Of a stretch of 64,000 nt of DNA, positions 15,685 through 23,117 are shown piece by piece. Source of the stretch: Fimenecus sp045595185 (GTDB lineage: Bacteria > Bacillota > Clostridia > Oscillospirales > Acutalibacteraceae); assembly GCA_045595185.1 (NCBI GenBank), contig JAZNZX010000059.1, forward strand, positions 1-64,000, read 5' to 3'. The translations under genes were made by a program, and so were the position numbers. Below the pieces are notes generated by a model. It was not told where the DNA came from, did no database searches, and was given only the letters and a program-made list of their open reading frames with translations. The stretch's first letter is position 1, and every line of letters starts with the position of its first letter.

Positions 15685-17085
15685 ATGAAAGCATTTATGG
15701 ATAAAGATTTTTTACTTTCAACCGAAACTGCGAAAGTGATTTTTGAAAACGGCGGAAAGGATACACCGATTTTTGACTGGCATTGTCATCTTTCACCAAA
15801 GGTAATTTATGAGGACAAGCCATTTGAAAACATCACAAAGGTCTGGCTTGGTGGTGACCACTATAAATGGCGTGCAATGCGTGGCTGTGGTGTTGATGAA
15901 AAATATATCACAGGTGACGCATCTGATTATGAAAAGTTTATGAAATGGGCAGAAAGCCTGCCATATTGTATCGGTAATCCGCTTTATCATTGGACACATC
16001 TTGAATTACAGAGATATTTCGGCATTTACGAGCCGTTAAGTCCTAAAACTGCCGATATGATTTGGGAAAAATGTAACGAACAGATTAAAGCAGGTGGATT
16101 TACTCCACGTTCACTTATCGAAAAGTCAAATGTTGCTTGTGTATGTACAACTGACGATGCTGCCGATACCCTTGAATACCACAAATTATTGGCAGAAGAC
16201 AAGAGCTTCAAATGTAAGGTTATTCCTGCATTTCGTCCTGACAAGTCATTTCTTATTGATACTCCTGCGTTCAAAGAGTGGATTGCAGCTATGGAAAAGG
16301 CTGCTGAAATGGAAATCAAGTCCTTTGCAGATTTGCTTACAGCACTGGAGAAACGAATTGCATTTTTTGATGAAATGGGTTGTCGTGCAAGTGACCACGC
16401 ACTTGAATACTGTCCGTTTGAACCTGCAACAAGTGAAGAATTAGAAGCAATATTCACAAAAGCACTTAACGGTGAAAAGTTTACTCAAAAAGAGCTTGAC
16501 CAATACAGAACAGCACTTTTACAGTTCTTCGGCGAGAAATATGCTGAACTCGGCTGGGCTATGGAGCTTCATTTCGGTGCAATGAGAAATAACAACGCAA
16601 GAATGTTCAAGTCAATCGGTGCTGACACAGGCTTTGATTCTGTTCACGACCATCAGCTTGCATACGGTCTTTCTCGTTACCTTGATTCTCTTGACTCGAA
16701 AGGCAAATTACCAAAGACAATTCTCTTTACACTTAATCCAAAGGACAATTATGTTCTTGGCACAATGCTCGGTAATTTCCAGAGTAGCGAAGCACAGTCA
16801 AAGATTCAGTTCGGTTCTGCTTGGTGGTTCAATGATAACTATGACGGTATGAGAGAACAGATGAAAACACTTGCGAATTTAGGTGTTCTCGGTAAATTTG
16901 TCGGTATGGTTACTGACTCCCGTAGCTTCCTTTCATATCCTCGTCACGAATATTTCAGAAGAATTCTCTGTGAAATCATCGGTGATTTGGTAGAAGAAGG
17001 CAAATATCCGAACGATACAGAGTTCCTTTCAAAAGTTGTTGAGGACATTTCATTCAATAACGCAAAAAATTATTTTGGAATATAA
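15685..17085 (+). CDS. uxaC: Glucuronate (uronate) isomerase
   Basis: A 466-residue enzyme that converts D-glucuronate to D-fructuronate and D-galacturonate to D-tagaturonate, the first step of hexuronate breakdown. It opens with the family metal-binding region DWHCHLSPKVIYED (about residues 32-45) and has the late MVTDSRSFLSYPRHEYFR, both conserved in UxaC. AAAGGTGAT precedes the ATG. No uxaB, uxuB, uxuA, kdgK or kdgA lies in the window, so the rest of the pathway is elsewhere. Its likely substrate source is the glycoside breakdown and GPH carriers nearby. Confidence 0.95.
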   Translation: MKAFMDKDFLLSTETAKVIFENGGKDTPIFDWHCHLSPKVIYEDKPFENITKVWLGGDHYKWRAMRGCGVDEKYITGDASDYEKFMKWAESLPYCIGNPLYHWTHLELQRYFGIYEPLSPKTADMIWEKCNEQIKAGGFTPRSLIEKSNVACVCTTDDAADTLEYHKLLAEDKSFKCKVIPAFRPDKSFLIDTPAFKEWIAAMEKAAEMEIKSFADLLTALEKRIAFFDEMGCRASDHALEYCPFEPATSEELEAIFTKALNGEKFTQKELDQYRTALLQFFGEKYAELGWAMELHFGAMRNNNARMFKSIGADTGFDSVHDHQLAYGLSRYLDSLDSKGKLPKTILFTLNPKDNYVLGTMLGNFQSSEAQSKIQFGSAWWFNDNYDGMREQMKTLANLGVLGKFVGMVTDSRSFLSYPRHEYFRRILCEIIGDLVEEGKYPNDTEFLSKVVEDISFNNAKNYFGI

Positions 17086-17094
17086 AATAAAAAT

Positions 17095-17125
17095 ATCCCA
17101 TCCTATGTTAAAGTTAGGATGGGAT
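17095..17125. terminator. Bidirectional terminator between uxaC and an XRE regulator
   Basis: An 11-bp perfect stem (17095-17105 with 17115-17125). It lies directly after uxaC and overlaps the last base of the stop codon of the converging XRE gene. Confidence 0.8.
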
Positions 17126-17337
17126 TATCTGTTTATTTCAGGATTGTCTGTTCTACCCATAATGTAGTCCATACTTACATTATAAAAATCTGCCAAAAGA
17201 ATTAGTGTTTCAGTAGGTGGAATTCTGTCACCGTTTTCAAATTTTGAAAGTAAAGCTTGTTCAATGCCTGTTTTCATTTGTAACGAGATTTGAGTTAATC
17301 CTGCCTGTATGCGAAGTTTCTTTAGATTGTTTGTCAT
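17125..17337 (-). CDS. Small XRE/Cro-type repressor
   Basis: A 70-residue protein that is one helix-turn-helix domain: KLRIQAGLTQISLQMKTGIE is the scaffold and recognition region, and the C-terminus has the phrase DFYNVSMDYIMGRTD shared by this class. Proteins of this kind bind short palindromes as dimers. Its own upstream region holds two perfect TGACA-type palindromes, so it probably regulates itself. It is a relative of, but clearly different from, the XRE protein at 17440. Confidence 0.88.
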   Translation of the reverse strand: MTNNLKKLRIQAGLTQISLQMKTGIEQALLSKFENGDRIPPTETLILLADFYNVSMDYIMGRTDNPEINR

Positions 17338-17350
17338 AATATCACCTTAA

Positions 17351-17363
17351 TGACATTATGTCA
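17351..17363. promoter_or_regulatory. Operator palindrome TGACAT-T-ATGTCA
   Basis: A perfect 6+1+6 palindrome located 14 bases upstream of the XRE start codon. With the second site at 17381-17397 it is a likely autoregulatory operator. Confidence 0.6.
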
Positions 17364-17372
17364 TATTTTCTA

Positions 17373-17401
17373 TTGACAATTATGACAAACTGTCATATAA
17401 T
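17373..17401 (+). promoter_or_regulatory. Consensus promoter on the plus strand with an operator in its spacer
   Basis: TTGACA (17373-17378), exactly 17 bases, then TATAAT (17396-17401): a perfect sigma-A promoter. The palindrome TATGACA-AAC-TGTCATA (17381-17397) fills the spacer. It points to the right, into a hairpin at 17425-17452 and the antisense of the next XRE gene. On the minus strand the same region offers TTGTCA, 17 bases, TATGAC for the XRE gene itself. Confidence 0.6.
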
Positions 17402-17424
17402 TTTAATAGAAACACATAAAAAAA

Positions 17425-17452
17425 GAAAAAACGGAAGAATTACCGTTTTTTC
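17425..17452. terminator. Terminator at the end of the second XRE gene
   Basis: GAAAAAACGG pairs with CCGTTTTTTC around an eight-base loop. A- and T-runs on both sides make it usable in both directions. It overlaps the end of the XRE gene. Confidence 0.65.
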
Positions 17453-17649
17453 TGGTCAGACAAACCGAGAATATAGTCTGCCGTAACATTATAAAATTTT
17501 GCAAGAGCAATAACTCGGTCAGCAGTTATTTCAGTTGAACCGTTTTCAATACGACTGTAATGCTGTTGGGTTGTGTTAAGGAGTTTTGCCACATCTTTTT
17601 GAAGAATATCGTTGTCTTCGCGCAGTTCTCGAATTCGTTTATAATACAT
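17440..17649 (-). CDS. Small XRE/Cro-type regulator, divergent to the surface protein gene
   Basis: A 69-residue helix-turn-helix protein: RELREDNDILQKDVAKLLNT is followed by the recognition helix TTQQHYSRIENG, and it ends with DYILGLSDQKKR. It is transcribed away from the large surface protein at 17771. The shared upstream region carries two copies of a TACAY-CTAAAAT-GTGTA site that overlap the surface-protein promoter, so this protein is the natural candidate to control that gene and itself. GGTGAT precedes its ATG. Confidence 0.88.
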   Translation of the reverse strand: MYYKRIRELREDNDILQKDVAKLLNTTQQHYSRIENGSTEITADRVIALAKFYNVTADYILGLSDQKKR

Positions 17650-17675
17650 ATTTTATCACCATAATAATTTTATAG

Positions 17676-17721
17676 TACACCTAAAATGTGTATTGACATA
17701 TACATCTAAAATGTGTATTAT
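17676..17721 (+). promoter_or_regulatory. Promoter of the surface protein with twin operators
   Basis: The promoter is TTGACA (17693-17698), 17 bases, TATTAT (17716-17721). Two copies of the same site flank and fill it: TACAC-CTAAAAT-GTGTA (17676-17692) ends just before the -35 box, and TACAT-CTAAAAT-GTGTA (17701-17717) covers the spacer and start of the -10 box. Their centres are 25 bases apart. Binding of a dimer to either would block RNA polymerase. Confidence 0.7.
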
Positions 17722-17770
17722 TAAATTGGAGGGAGTATATATATTATAATAAAAACAGGGAGGAATTATT

Positions 17771-20700
17771 ATGAAAAAAGCAAACAAAATCATGGCAATT
17801 ATCCTCGCAATTCTGATGGTGGTATCCATTATCCCAATCACAGCAAGTGCTGAAGAAAATGCAACAACATATGACTATACTGTTATTTCAGAAGACGAAA
17901 AAACTTGCCAACTTAACAGTTGTAAAGGAATAAGCCTGACTGAAGATAAGACGATTGTATTTCCGTCGGAGGTTGATGGATATAAAGTCATTGAATTAGC
18001 TGACCATATTACGGCATATACAAATGTAAGAAGGGTTGTTGTGCCGGACTCTGTTGAAAAAATCGGCGATGCATTCAACGGAAACAACGGTCTTTATTCT
18101 ATTACACTTGGTGCAGGTGTTTCGGATTTTGAACCTGGAAACTTTAGTAATATGAATGAACTTCAAGAGTTTATTGTTTCCGAAGATAATCCATATATCT
18201 GCTCGATTGATGGTGTAGTATTCACGAAAGATATGTCAACAATTCTTCGTTTCCCGACAGATTGGAAATATGGTCCTCACTATGCAATTCCTGACGGTGT
18301 AAAAACTATTGCAGAAAGAGCGTTTTTACAACCTTGGACTTTAGATATGTTATACATACCTGATAGTGTTACTGTAATAGAAGAACACGCAATTTCTATT
18401 AGTGATGAGCTTTCATACATACATTTTGGTAACGGAATTGAGACAATACCATCCTATGCTGTTACAAATTGTAATTGGTTGACAGATGTTTATATCGGTA
18501 GTGGTGTAAAAACAATTGAAAAATATGCTTTTTGGGGTTGTGAAAGATTAAATGGTGTATTTGTTCCTGAAAATGTAACAAGTTTGCACGAACTCTCTTT
18601 CCCTGATGATTATGTGGACTACACCTTAAAGTCAATTTGCGGATATGAAGGAACTTATGCCGAAACATTTGCTGAAACAACTGAAGGATACAGTTTTCGT
18701 ATAGAAGACCGACCAACAAAGGAATACGAATACACACTTAACGAAGACGGAACAGCAAATTTTGAACATTATAATTACAGAGAAACAAAAAATATTGTGA
18801 TTCCGTCAGAAATTGACGGATATGAGGTTACAACAGCAGACGGCAGATGTATTATGGGTACTGTCGATTATCAGGACAGTTTTGCTGAATCTGTAATATC
18901 TGTTACTTATCCTGATACTGTAAAAACAATTCTTTATGACCCTACTTATGGTTTTTTCCTGCAAAAAGCTAATCTTTCAAAAGCTGAAGTAATTGATGAA
19001 GAATGTGAAGTGGTGTTTTCTGCAACATCTTCAGGATTTTTCAAGGAATTTGAAGTGCATAAAGACAGTGAATACTATTCAACTATTGATGGTGTTTTAT
19101 ACAGTAAAGATGGTAAGGAATTATTAGCTTATCCGGGTGCAAGAACAGAACCTTACTATGTTCCTGACGGTACAGAAACAATCGGTAAATACGCGTTTTG
19201 TGATAATCACCGAGTAACAGAGATTACACTTCCGGAAACAACATCAACAATTAAAGACGGTGCTTTCCTTGGAACAAAAATTCTTGAGAAAGTATATATC
19301 CCTGAAAGTGTAACATCAATCAGCCCGACAGCTTTTTATGAAGCCTATGAACAAGATAATACATATCCTACGATTTATGGTATAGAAGGTAGCTACGCAG
19401 AAGAATACGCAGAAAAGTATAATCTTAAATTTGTAGCAACTGTTGCAGGTCATGTTGTAGAAGTAATTAAGGGCTATGCACCGACATGTACTGAGACGGG
19501 TCTTACAGATGGTTATAAATGCTCTGAGTGTGGTGAAATTTTAGTTCAGCAAAAGGTTATTTCTGCAACAGGTCATAATCACGAACCATTTGTAACATCT
19601 CCAACCTGTACTGAACAAGGTTATACAATATATATATGTGCTTGTGGTGATAAGTTTAAGGATGATTATACTTCTGCAAACGGTCACGAATATAATTTTG
19701 CAGAGTCTGAAGTAAAAGAAGCAACATGTACAGAAGGCGGATACAGATATGTACAATGCTTAAATTGTGACTTTATATTCTATTTCAATATTGTAGATGC
19801 AAAAGGTCATTGGTATGAAGACGAAACAGTTATTCTGCCAACTTGTACAGAGCCAGGATACATATATAGTGTTTGTGAATGTGGTGATGTTTTTGAAGCG
19901 TCTGTTGATGCGTTAGGTCATACGGAAGAAAAAATTCCAGCAGTAGCACCAACATGTACAGAAACAGGGCTTACAGCCGGTACAAAATGTTCAGAGTGTG
20001 GTGAAACAATAAAAGAACAGGAAACAGTTCCTGCAAAAGGCCATAAATACACACCGGTAACCACAACTCCTGCAACTCACACATCAACAGGTGTTATGAC
20101 ATATATTTGTAATTGTGGTGATAGATATACTAAAGTAATTGAAAAAATCGATACCCATAATTATAAATCTGTAATAACAGCCCCAACTTGTACGGAACAA
20201 GGCTATACAACTTATACTTGCTCTTGTGGTGATAGTTATGTTGACAATTATGTAAATGCAACAAGTCATGATTATAAACCATCTGTAACAGCTCCAACAT
20301 GTACTGAAAAAGGTTACACAACTTACACATGCGAATGTGGTGATAGTTATATTGATGATTATGTTGATGCTCTTGGTCATACAGAAGAAACAATCCCTGC
20401 AGTAGCATCAACTTGTACTGAAACAGGTCTTACAGAGGGTACAAGGTGTTCGATTTGTGATGAAACACTCACGGAACAAGAAATCATTCCTGCAAACGGT
20501 CACGATTATAATGATGTTGTAACAGTTCCTACTTGTACAGAGCAAGGTTACACAACATACACTTGTGAATGTGGTGATAGTTATGTTGATAATTATGTTG
20601 ATGTATTAGGTCATGCTCCTGCAAACACAGTTGAAGAAAACTATGTTGCACCAACCTGCACATCAAATGGTAGTGTTGATAAAGTGGTATATTGTTCAGA

Positions 20701-20923
20701 ATGTAAAGAAGAAATTAGTCGTGAAACTGAAACATTTGAAATGCTTGGCCACGCAGACAATGACGGTGACGGATACTGTGATACGGACAATGAACTTCTC
20801 GACCCATCAGTAGAATGTGACCACAGATGTCATAAAAATGGTTTATTCTGGAAAATTACTCGTTTCTTCAACAAACTTTTCGGCATAAACAAATATTGCC
20901 AATGTGGTGAAGCACATTATTGA
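17771..20923 (+). CDS. Secreted BspA-like leucine-rich surface protein with Cys-Gly repeats
   Basis: A 1050-residue protein. Residues 1-27 are a signal peptide (basic start, hydrophobic core, ASA cut). Residues 30-550 hold BspA/TpLRR-type repeats with phrases such as YIPDSVTVIEEHAI and EITLPETTSTIKDGAFLGTK, in two blocks. Residues about 560-990 are some eleven tandem units of 37-45 residues, each with P-T-C-T-E-x-G, a C-x-C-G or C-S-E-C-G pair and a closing GH. Then come a D-N-D-G-D-G-Y-C-D loop and the tail ITRFFNKLFGINK. BspA-type repeats often serve adhesion. There is no LPXTG anchor or S-layer domain. GGGAGG fixes the start. A divergent XRE regulator likely controls it. Confidence 0.85.
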   Translation: MKKANKIMAIILAILMVVSIIPITASAEENATTYDYTVISEDEKTCQLNSCKGISLTEDKTIVFPSEVDGYKVIELADHITAYTNVRRVVVPDSVEKIGDAFNGNNGLYSITLGAGVSDFEPGNFSNMNELQEFIVSEDNPYICSIDGVVFTKDMSTILRFPTDWKYGPHYAIPDGVKTIAERAFLQPWTLDMLYIPDSVTVIEEHAISISDELSYIHFGNGIETIPSYAVTNCNWLTDVYIGSGVKTIEKYAFWGCERLNGVFVPENVTSLHELSFPDDYVDYTLKSICGYEGTYAETFAETTEGYSFRIEDRPTKEYEYTLNEDGTANFEHYNYRETKNIVIPSEIDGYEVTTADGRCIMGTVDYQDSFAESVISVTYPDTVKTILYDPTYGFFLQKANLSKAEVIDEECEVVFSATSSGFFKEFEVHKDSEYYSTIDGVLYSKDGKELLAYPGARTEPYYVPDGTETIGKYAFCDNHRVTEITLPETTSTIKDGAFLGTKILEKVYIPESVTSISPTAFYEAYEQDNTYPTIYGIEGSYAEEYAEKYNLKFVATVAGHVVEVIKGYAPTCTETGLTDGYKCSECGEILVQQKVISATGHNHEPFVTSPTCTEQGYTIYICACGDKFKDDYTSANGHEYNFAESEVKEATCTEGGYRYVQCLNCDFIFYFNIVDAKGHWYEDETVILPTCTEPGYIYSVCECGDVFEASVDALGHTEEKIPAVAPTCTETGLTAGTKCSECGETIKEQETVPAKGHKYTPVTTTPATHTSTGVMTYICNCGDRYTKVIEKIDTHNYKSVITAPTCTEQGYTTYTCSCGDSYVDNYVNATSHDYKPSVTAPTCTEKGYTTYTCECGDSYIDDYVDALGHTEETIPAVASTCTETGLTEGTRCSICDETLTEQEIIPANGHDYNDVVTVPTCTEQGYTTYTCECGDSYVDNYVDVLGHAPANTVEENYVAPTCTSNGSVDKVVYCSECKEEISRETETFEMLGHADNDGDGYCDTDNELLDPSVECDHRCHKNGLFWKITRFFNKLFGINKYCQCGEAHY
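19446..20755 (+). repeat. Tandem coding repeats for Cys-Gly/GH units
   Basis: About eleven in-frame units of 110-135 bases inside the surface protein. Each encodes PTCTE-x-G, a Cys-x-Cys-Gly or Cys-Ser-Glu-Cys-Gly pair and a final Gly-His. Units near 20170-20380 and 20520-20610 are the most alike at DNA level, which suggests recent duplication. Confidence 0.8.
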
Positions 20924-20944
20924 GAACTTAATACACAACAACAA

Positions 20945-20970
20945 AACAGAGCCCTTTTCAAGGCTCTGTT
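20945..20970 (+). terminator. Terminator of the surface protein gene
   Basis: AACAGAGCC pairs with GGCTCTGTT, followed by TTTG. Confidence 0.8.
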
Positions 20971-20980
20971 TTTGCATTTG

Positions 20981-21129
20981 AAAGTATGATTTGTCGGTGT
21001 CTTTTATATGGTGATGTAACCTCGTAGGGGCTGGCGTCCTCGACAGCCCTAACCAAGTGTATCTGTTAACTGAAAACGGGTCGTCGAGGACGCCGACCCC
21101 TACGAAATGTGTTCGATAAACCCCAATTT
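20981..21129 (-). mobile_element. MITE-like hairpin element, copy C (different core)
   Basis: The ends match the other copies: AAAGTATGATTTGTCGGTGT on the left (15 of 20 positions shared with copy B) and CGATAAACCCCAATTT on the right. The core is different: CGTAGGGGCTGGCGTCCTCG pairs with CGAGGACGCCGACCCCTACG as a long hairpin. It is GC-rich compared with the surroundings. Confidence 0.6.
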
Positions 21130-21209
21130 GATTTATAAACAAAAATGTCCTTTGCGATATATTGAATAAATTCAATGTGATTTATATCGCTGCAAATCTT
21201 TGATTTGCA

Positions 21210-21935
21210 TTATATATTCATTCCACCGTTTACGGAAATGTTTTGTCCTGTGATAAAGTCAGCATCCTTTGATGCTAAAAACGAAACTGTACCTGCCACA
21301 TCTTCAGAAGTGCCGATTCTGTTAAGTGGTGTTTCTTCTTTAAGCGAGTTCATTGTGTCTTCATCAAAATGACTCGTCATATCCGTTAAAATAACGCCAG
21401 GTGACACGGAATTAACGGTAATTCCTGAAAGGCCCACTTCCTTTGCAAGAGCTTTTGTCATGCCTATAAGTCCTGACTTTGATGCGGAATAATGCACTTC
21501 ACAAGAACCACCAGTTTCGCCCCAGATGGATGAAATGTTGATGATTTTTCCTGATTTTCTGTTAATCATATATTTAAGGACGGCACGACTGCAATAAAAC
21601 GCACCTGAAAGATTTGTTTCAATCATTTTGTGCCACATTTCGTCAGTAATATCAGTAAAAAGTGCTTGTTCAGCAACACCTGCATTGTTCACAAGAACAT
21701 AAATTTCGCCAAAGGTCTTTTCAACATCTTCAACAACAGAATTTACAGCATTACTGTCGGTAATATCAAGCTTATATGCTTTGCAATCTTCACCAAGCTC
21801 ATTTACAAGTGCAGTAGCCTTTTCTTCTGAACTGTTATATGTGAATGCGACCTTATATCCGTCTTTTATAAGTCTTTTAACGATAGCAGAGCCGATACCC
21901 TTTGCTCCGCCTGTGACAAATGCAACCTTATTCAT
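21210..21935 (-). CDS. SDR-family 3-oxoacyl-ACP reductase-like oxidoreductase
   Basis: A 241-residue short-chain dehydrogenase with the nucleotide-binding TGGAKGIGSAI at the N-terminus, NNAGVAEQ near residue 85, the catalytic Ser in ISSIWGETGGS and Y-S-A-S-K near residue 150, and a C-terminal GQNISVNGGM. It most resembles FabG-type NAD(P)H reductases, but stand-alone copies often act on other ketones or alcohols. The best start is the ATG at 21935, nine bases after AAGGAG; an ATG at 21941 is close behind and the far upstream ATG at 21995 is unlikely. No pathway partner is adjacent. Confidence 0.88.
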   Translation of the reverse strand: MNKVAFVTGGAKGIGSAIVKRLIKDGYKVAFTYNSSEEKATALVNELGEDCKAYKLDITDSNAVNSVVEDVEKTFGEIYVLVNNAGVAEQALFTDITDEMWHKMIETNLSGAFYCSRAVLKYMINRKSGKIINISSIWGETGGSCEVHYSASKSGLIGMTKALAKEVGLSGITVNSVSPGVILTDMTSHFDEDTMNSLKEETPLNRIGTSEDVAGTVSFLASKDADFITGQNISVNGGMNI

Positions 21936-22052
21936 TTTCATTTGCTCCTTTCGGATTACTGTTATCATTGTAACACACTTTATTATGTTTTGCATTAAAA
22001 TACTTGAAAAAATTTATTTGTTGGAATATAATATTTCTTATATTTGATATAT

Positions 22053-22193
22053 GCTTGTGTAGCACAGTTGGGCGAAGTTGCGAGTGCCGTCCGGTGGACG
22101 AATAGCACGAGCAAAATGAGGTGAAGAAATAAGGAGCTATGCGAAGGATTGAGCAGAGCGACTATATTTCTGAGGGGAGTGCAGCTCATTCGT
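22053..22193 (+). pseudogene. Broken tRNA-Thr copy split by a 106-base insert
   Basis: Bases 22053-22071 repeat the first 19 bases of the intact tRNA-Thr at 22223 (GCTTGTGTAGCACAGTTGG). Bases 22178-22193 repeat AGTGCAGCTCATTCGT, which in the intact gene follows after a single T. Between them lie 106 unrelated bases (22072-22177). The copy stops in the anticodon loop; the T-arm and 3' acceptor are absent. It cannot fold as a tRNA. Confidence 0.75.
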
Positions 22194-22222
22194 GTTGTAC
22201 TTCTACTATTTAATTAATATAT

Positions 22223-22298
22223 GCTTGTGTAGCACAGTTGGTAGTGCAGCTCATTCGTAATGAGCAGGTCGCAGGTTCGAGTCCCGTCACAAGCTCCA
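22223..22298 (+). tRNA. tRNA-Thr (anticodon CGT)
   Basis: A 76-base cloverleaf with encoded CCA: acceptor GCTTGTG/CACAAGC, D-stem GCAC/GTGC, anticodon stem GCTCA/TGAGC with loop TTCGTAA, giving anticodon CGT that reads ACG. The T-stem (GCAGG with CCCGT) has one A-C mismatch and a G-T pair, which is slightly irregular. A terminator hairpin follows directly. Confidence 0.9.
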
Positions 22299-22301
22299 AA
22301 A

Positions 22302-22329
22302 AATTCTGTTCACGAAAGTGGACGGAATT
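22302..22329 (+). terminator. Terminator of the tRNA-Thr gene
   Basis: AATTCTGTTCAC pairs with GTGGACGGAATT (with G-T pairs) around a GAAA loop, followed by TTTTAC. Confidence 0.75.
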
Positions 22330-22347
22330 TTTACTTATTTAAAATTC

Positions 22348-22375
22348 TTGACAAAAAAATACGATGTGTTATAAT
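22348..22375 (+). promoter_or_regulatory. Promoter of the V-ATPase operon
   Basis: TTGACA (22348-22353), a 16-base spacer and TATAAT (22370-22375). Transcription should start near 22382, leaving a leader of about 125 bases. Confidence 0.75.
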
Positions 22376-22400
22376 AAAATGTAATAATAATGCACTAAAT

Positions 22401-22440
22401 GGAACCAGCTGACTGCAGAGGATTTTGGTTCCGTTTTTGT
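22401..22440 (+). terminator. Leader hairpin with T-tract ahead of the V-ATPase genes (attenuator candidate)
   Basis: GGAACCA (22401-22407) pairs with TGGTTCC (22426-22432), followed by GTTTTTGTTT. It begins about 20 bases into the predicted transcript and about 70 bases before the first gene. As a terminator in the 5' leader it would limit operon expression unless prevented from folding. I see no leader peptide. Confidence 0.55.
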
Positions 22441-22506
22441 TTATTGGGCAAAATACAAACATATACATTACAATAATTGCAGAGAATACTGAAAAGGGGA
22501 TATATT

Positions 22507-23115
22507 ATGGAAATACAATTACAGGAACTTATTGACCAGATTAAAAAAGATGGTGTTGAGGTTGCGGAAACTGAGGCAAAAAACATTGTCGAATCTGCAA
22601 AGGCAGAAGCTGATAAGATAATTGCTGCTGCAAAGGCTCAGGCTGAAAAAATTCTCAACGATGCAAAGACTGAAAACGAAAGAATGGTAAAGTCAAGTGA
22701 CGATGCTATCCGTCAGGCAGGCAGAAATCTCCTTATTTCTTTCAGAGAAAGCGTTGCAAGAGAAATGAATGCTATTGTTGGTGAAACTGTAAATACGGTA
22801 TATTCACCTGATTCATTAGCAAAAATTGTTACAAATGTTGTTGAAAGCTGGGCAAATAAGCCTGATGCAGAGGATGTTACCGTAATCCTGAATGATGAGG
22901 ACTTGAAAGCACTTGAAGAAACCGTACTTTCTGCTGTTAAGGACAAAATGCTCAAGGGTGTAACTCTTAAAGCTAACGATAATTTTGACGGTGGATTCCG
23001 TATTGCTGTTAATAACGGTAGTGCATATTACGACTATTCTGCCGAGGCAGTTGTGGATATGATGTCAAATTATCTCAGCCCGAAGGTCGTTAAACTCCTG
23101 AAAGAGGCGGAATAA
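22507..23115 (+). CDS. ntpE: V-type ATPase subunit E
   Basis: A 202-residue protein with a long N-terminal charged helix (about residues 15-75, with repeats such as AKAEADKIIAAAKAQAEKIL) and a globular C-terminal end. Subunit E forms part of the peripheral stalk that holds the catalytic head of the rotary ATPase against rotation. It is the first gene of the operon E-DUF2764-A-B-D-I-K. The ATG at 22507 follows AAAAGGGG; a longer reading from 22477 lacks a ribosome site. Confidence 0.85.
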   Translation: MEIQLQELIDQIKKDGVEVAETEAKNIVESAKAEADKIIAAAKAQAEKILNDAKTENERMVKSSDDAIRQAGRNLLISFRESVAREMNAIVGETVNTVYSPDSLAKIVTNVVESWANKPDAEDVTVILNDEDLKALEETVLSAVKDKMLKGVTLKANDNFDGGFRIAVNNGSAYYDYSAEAVVDMMSNYLSPKVVKLLKEAE

Positions 23116-23117
23116 TT

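Noticed and set aside
19446..20755. CRISPR-like regular repeats
   Set aside because: The repeats stay in frame, diverge gradually and encode one continuous secreted protein; there are no unique spacers or cas genes.
22053..22298. Integration site (att) of a genomic island at the tRNA
   Set aside because: No integrase, phage or plasmid genes are next to it, and the repeat breaks in the D-loop and anticodon loop rather than at the 3' end as in usual att sites.
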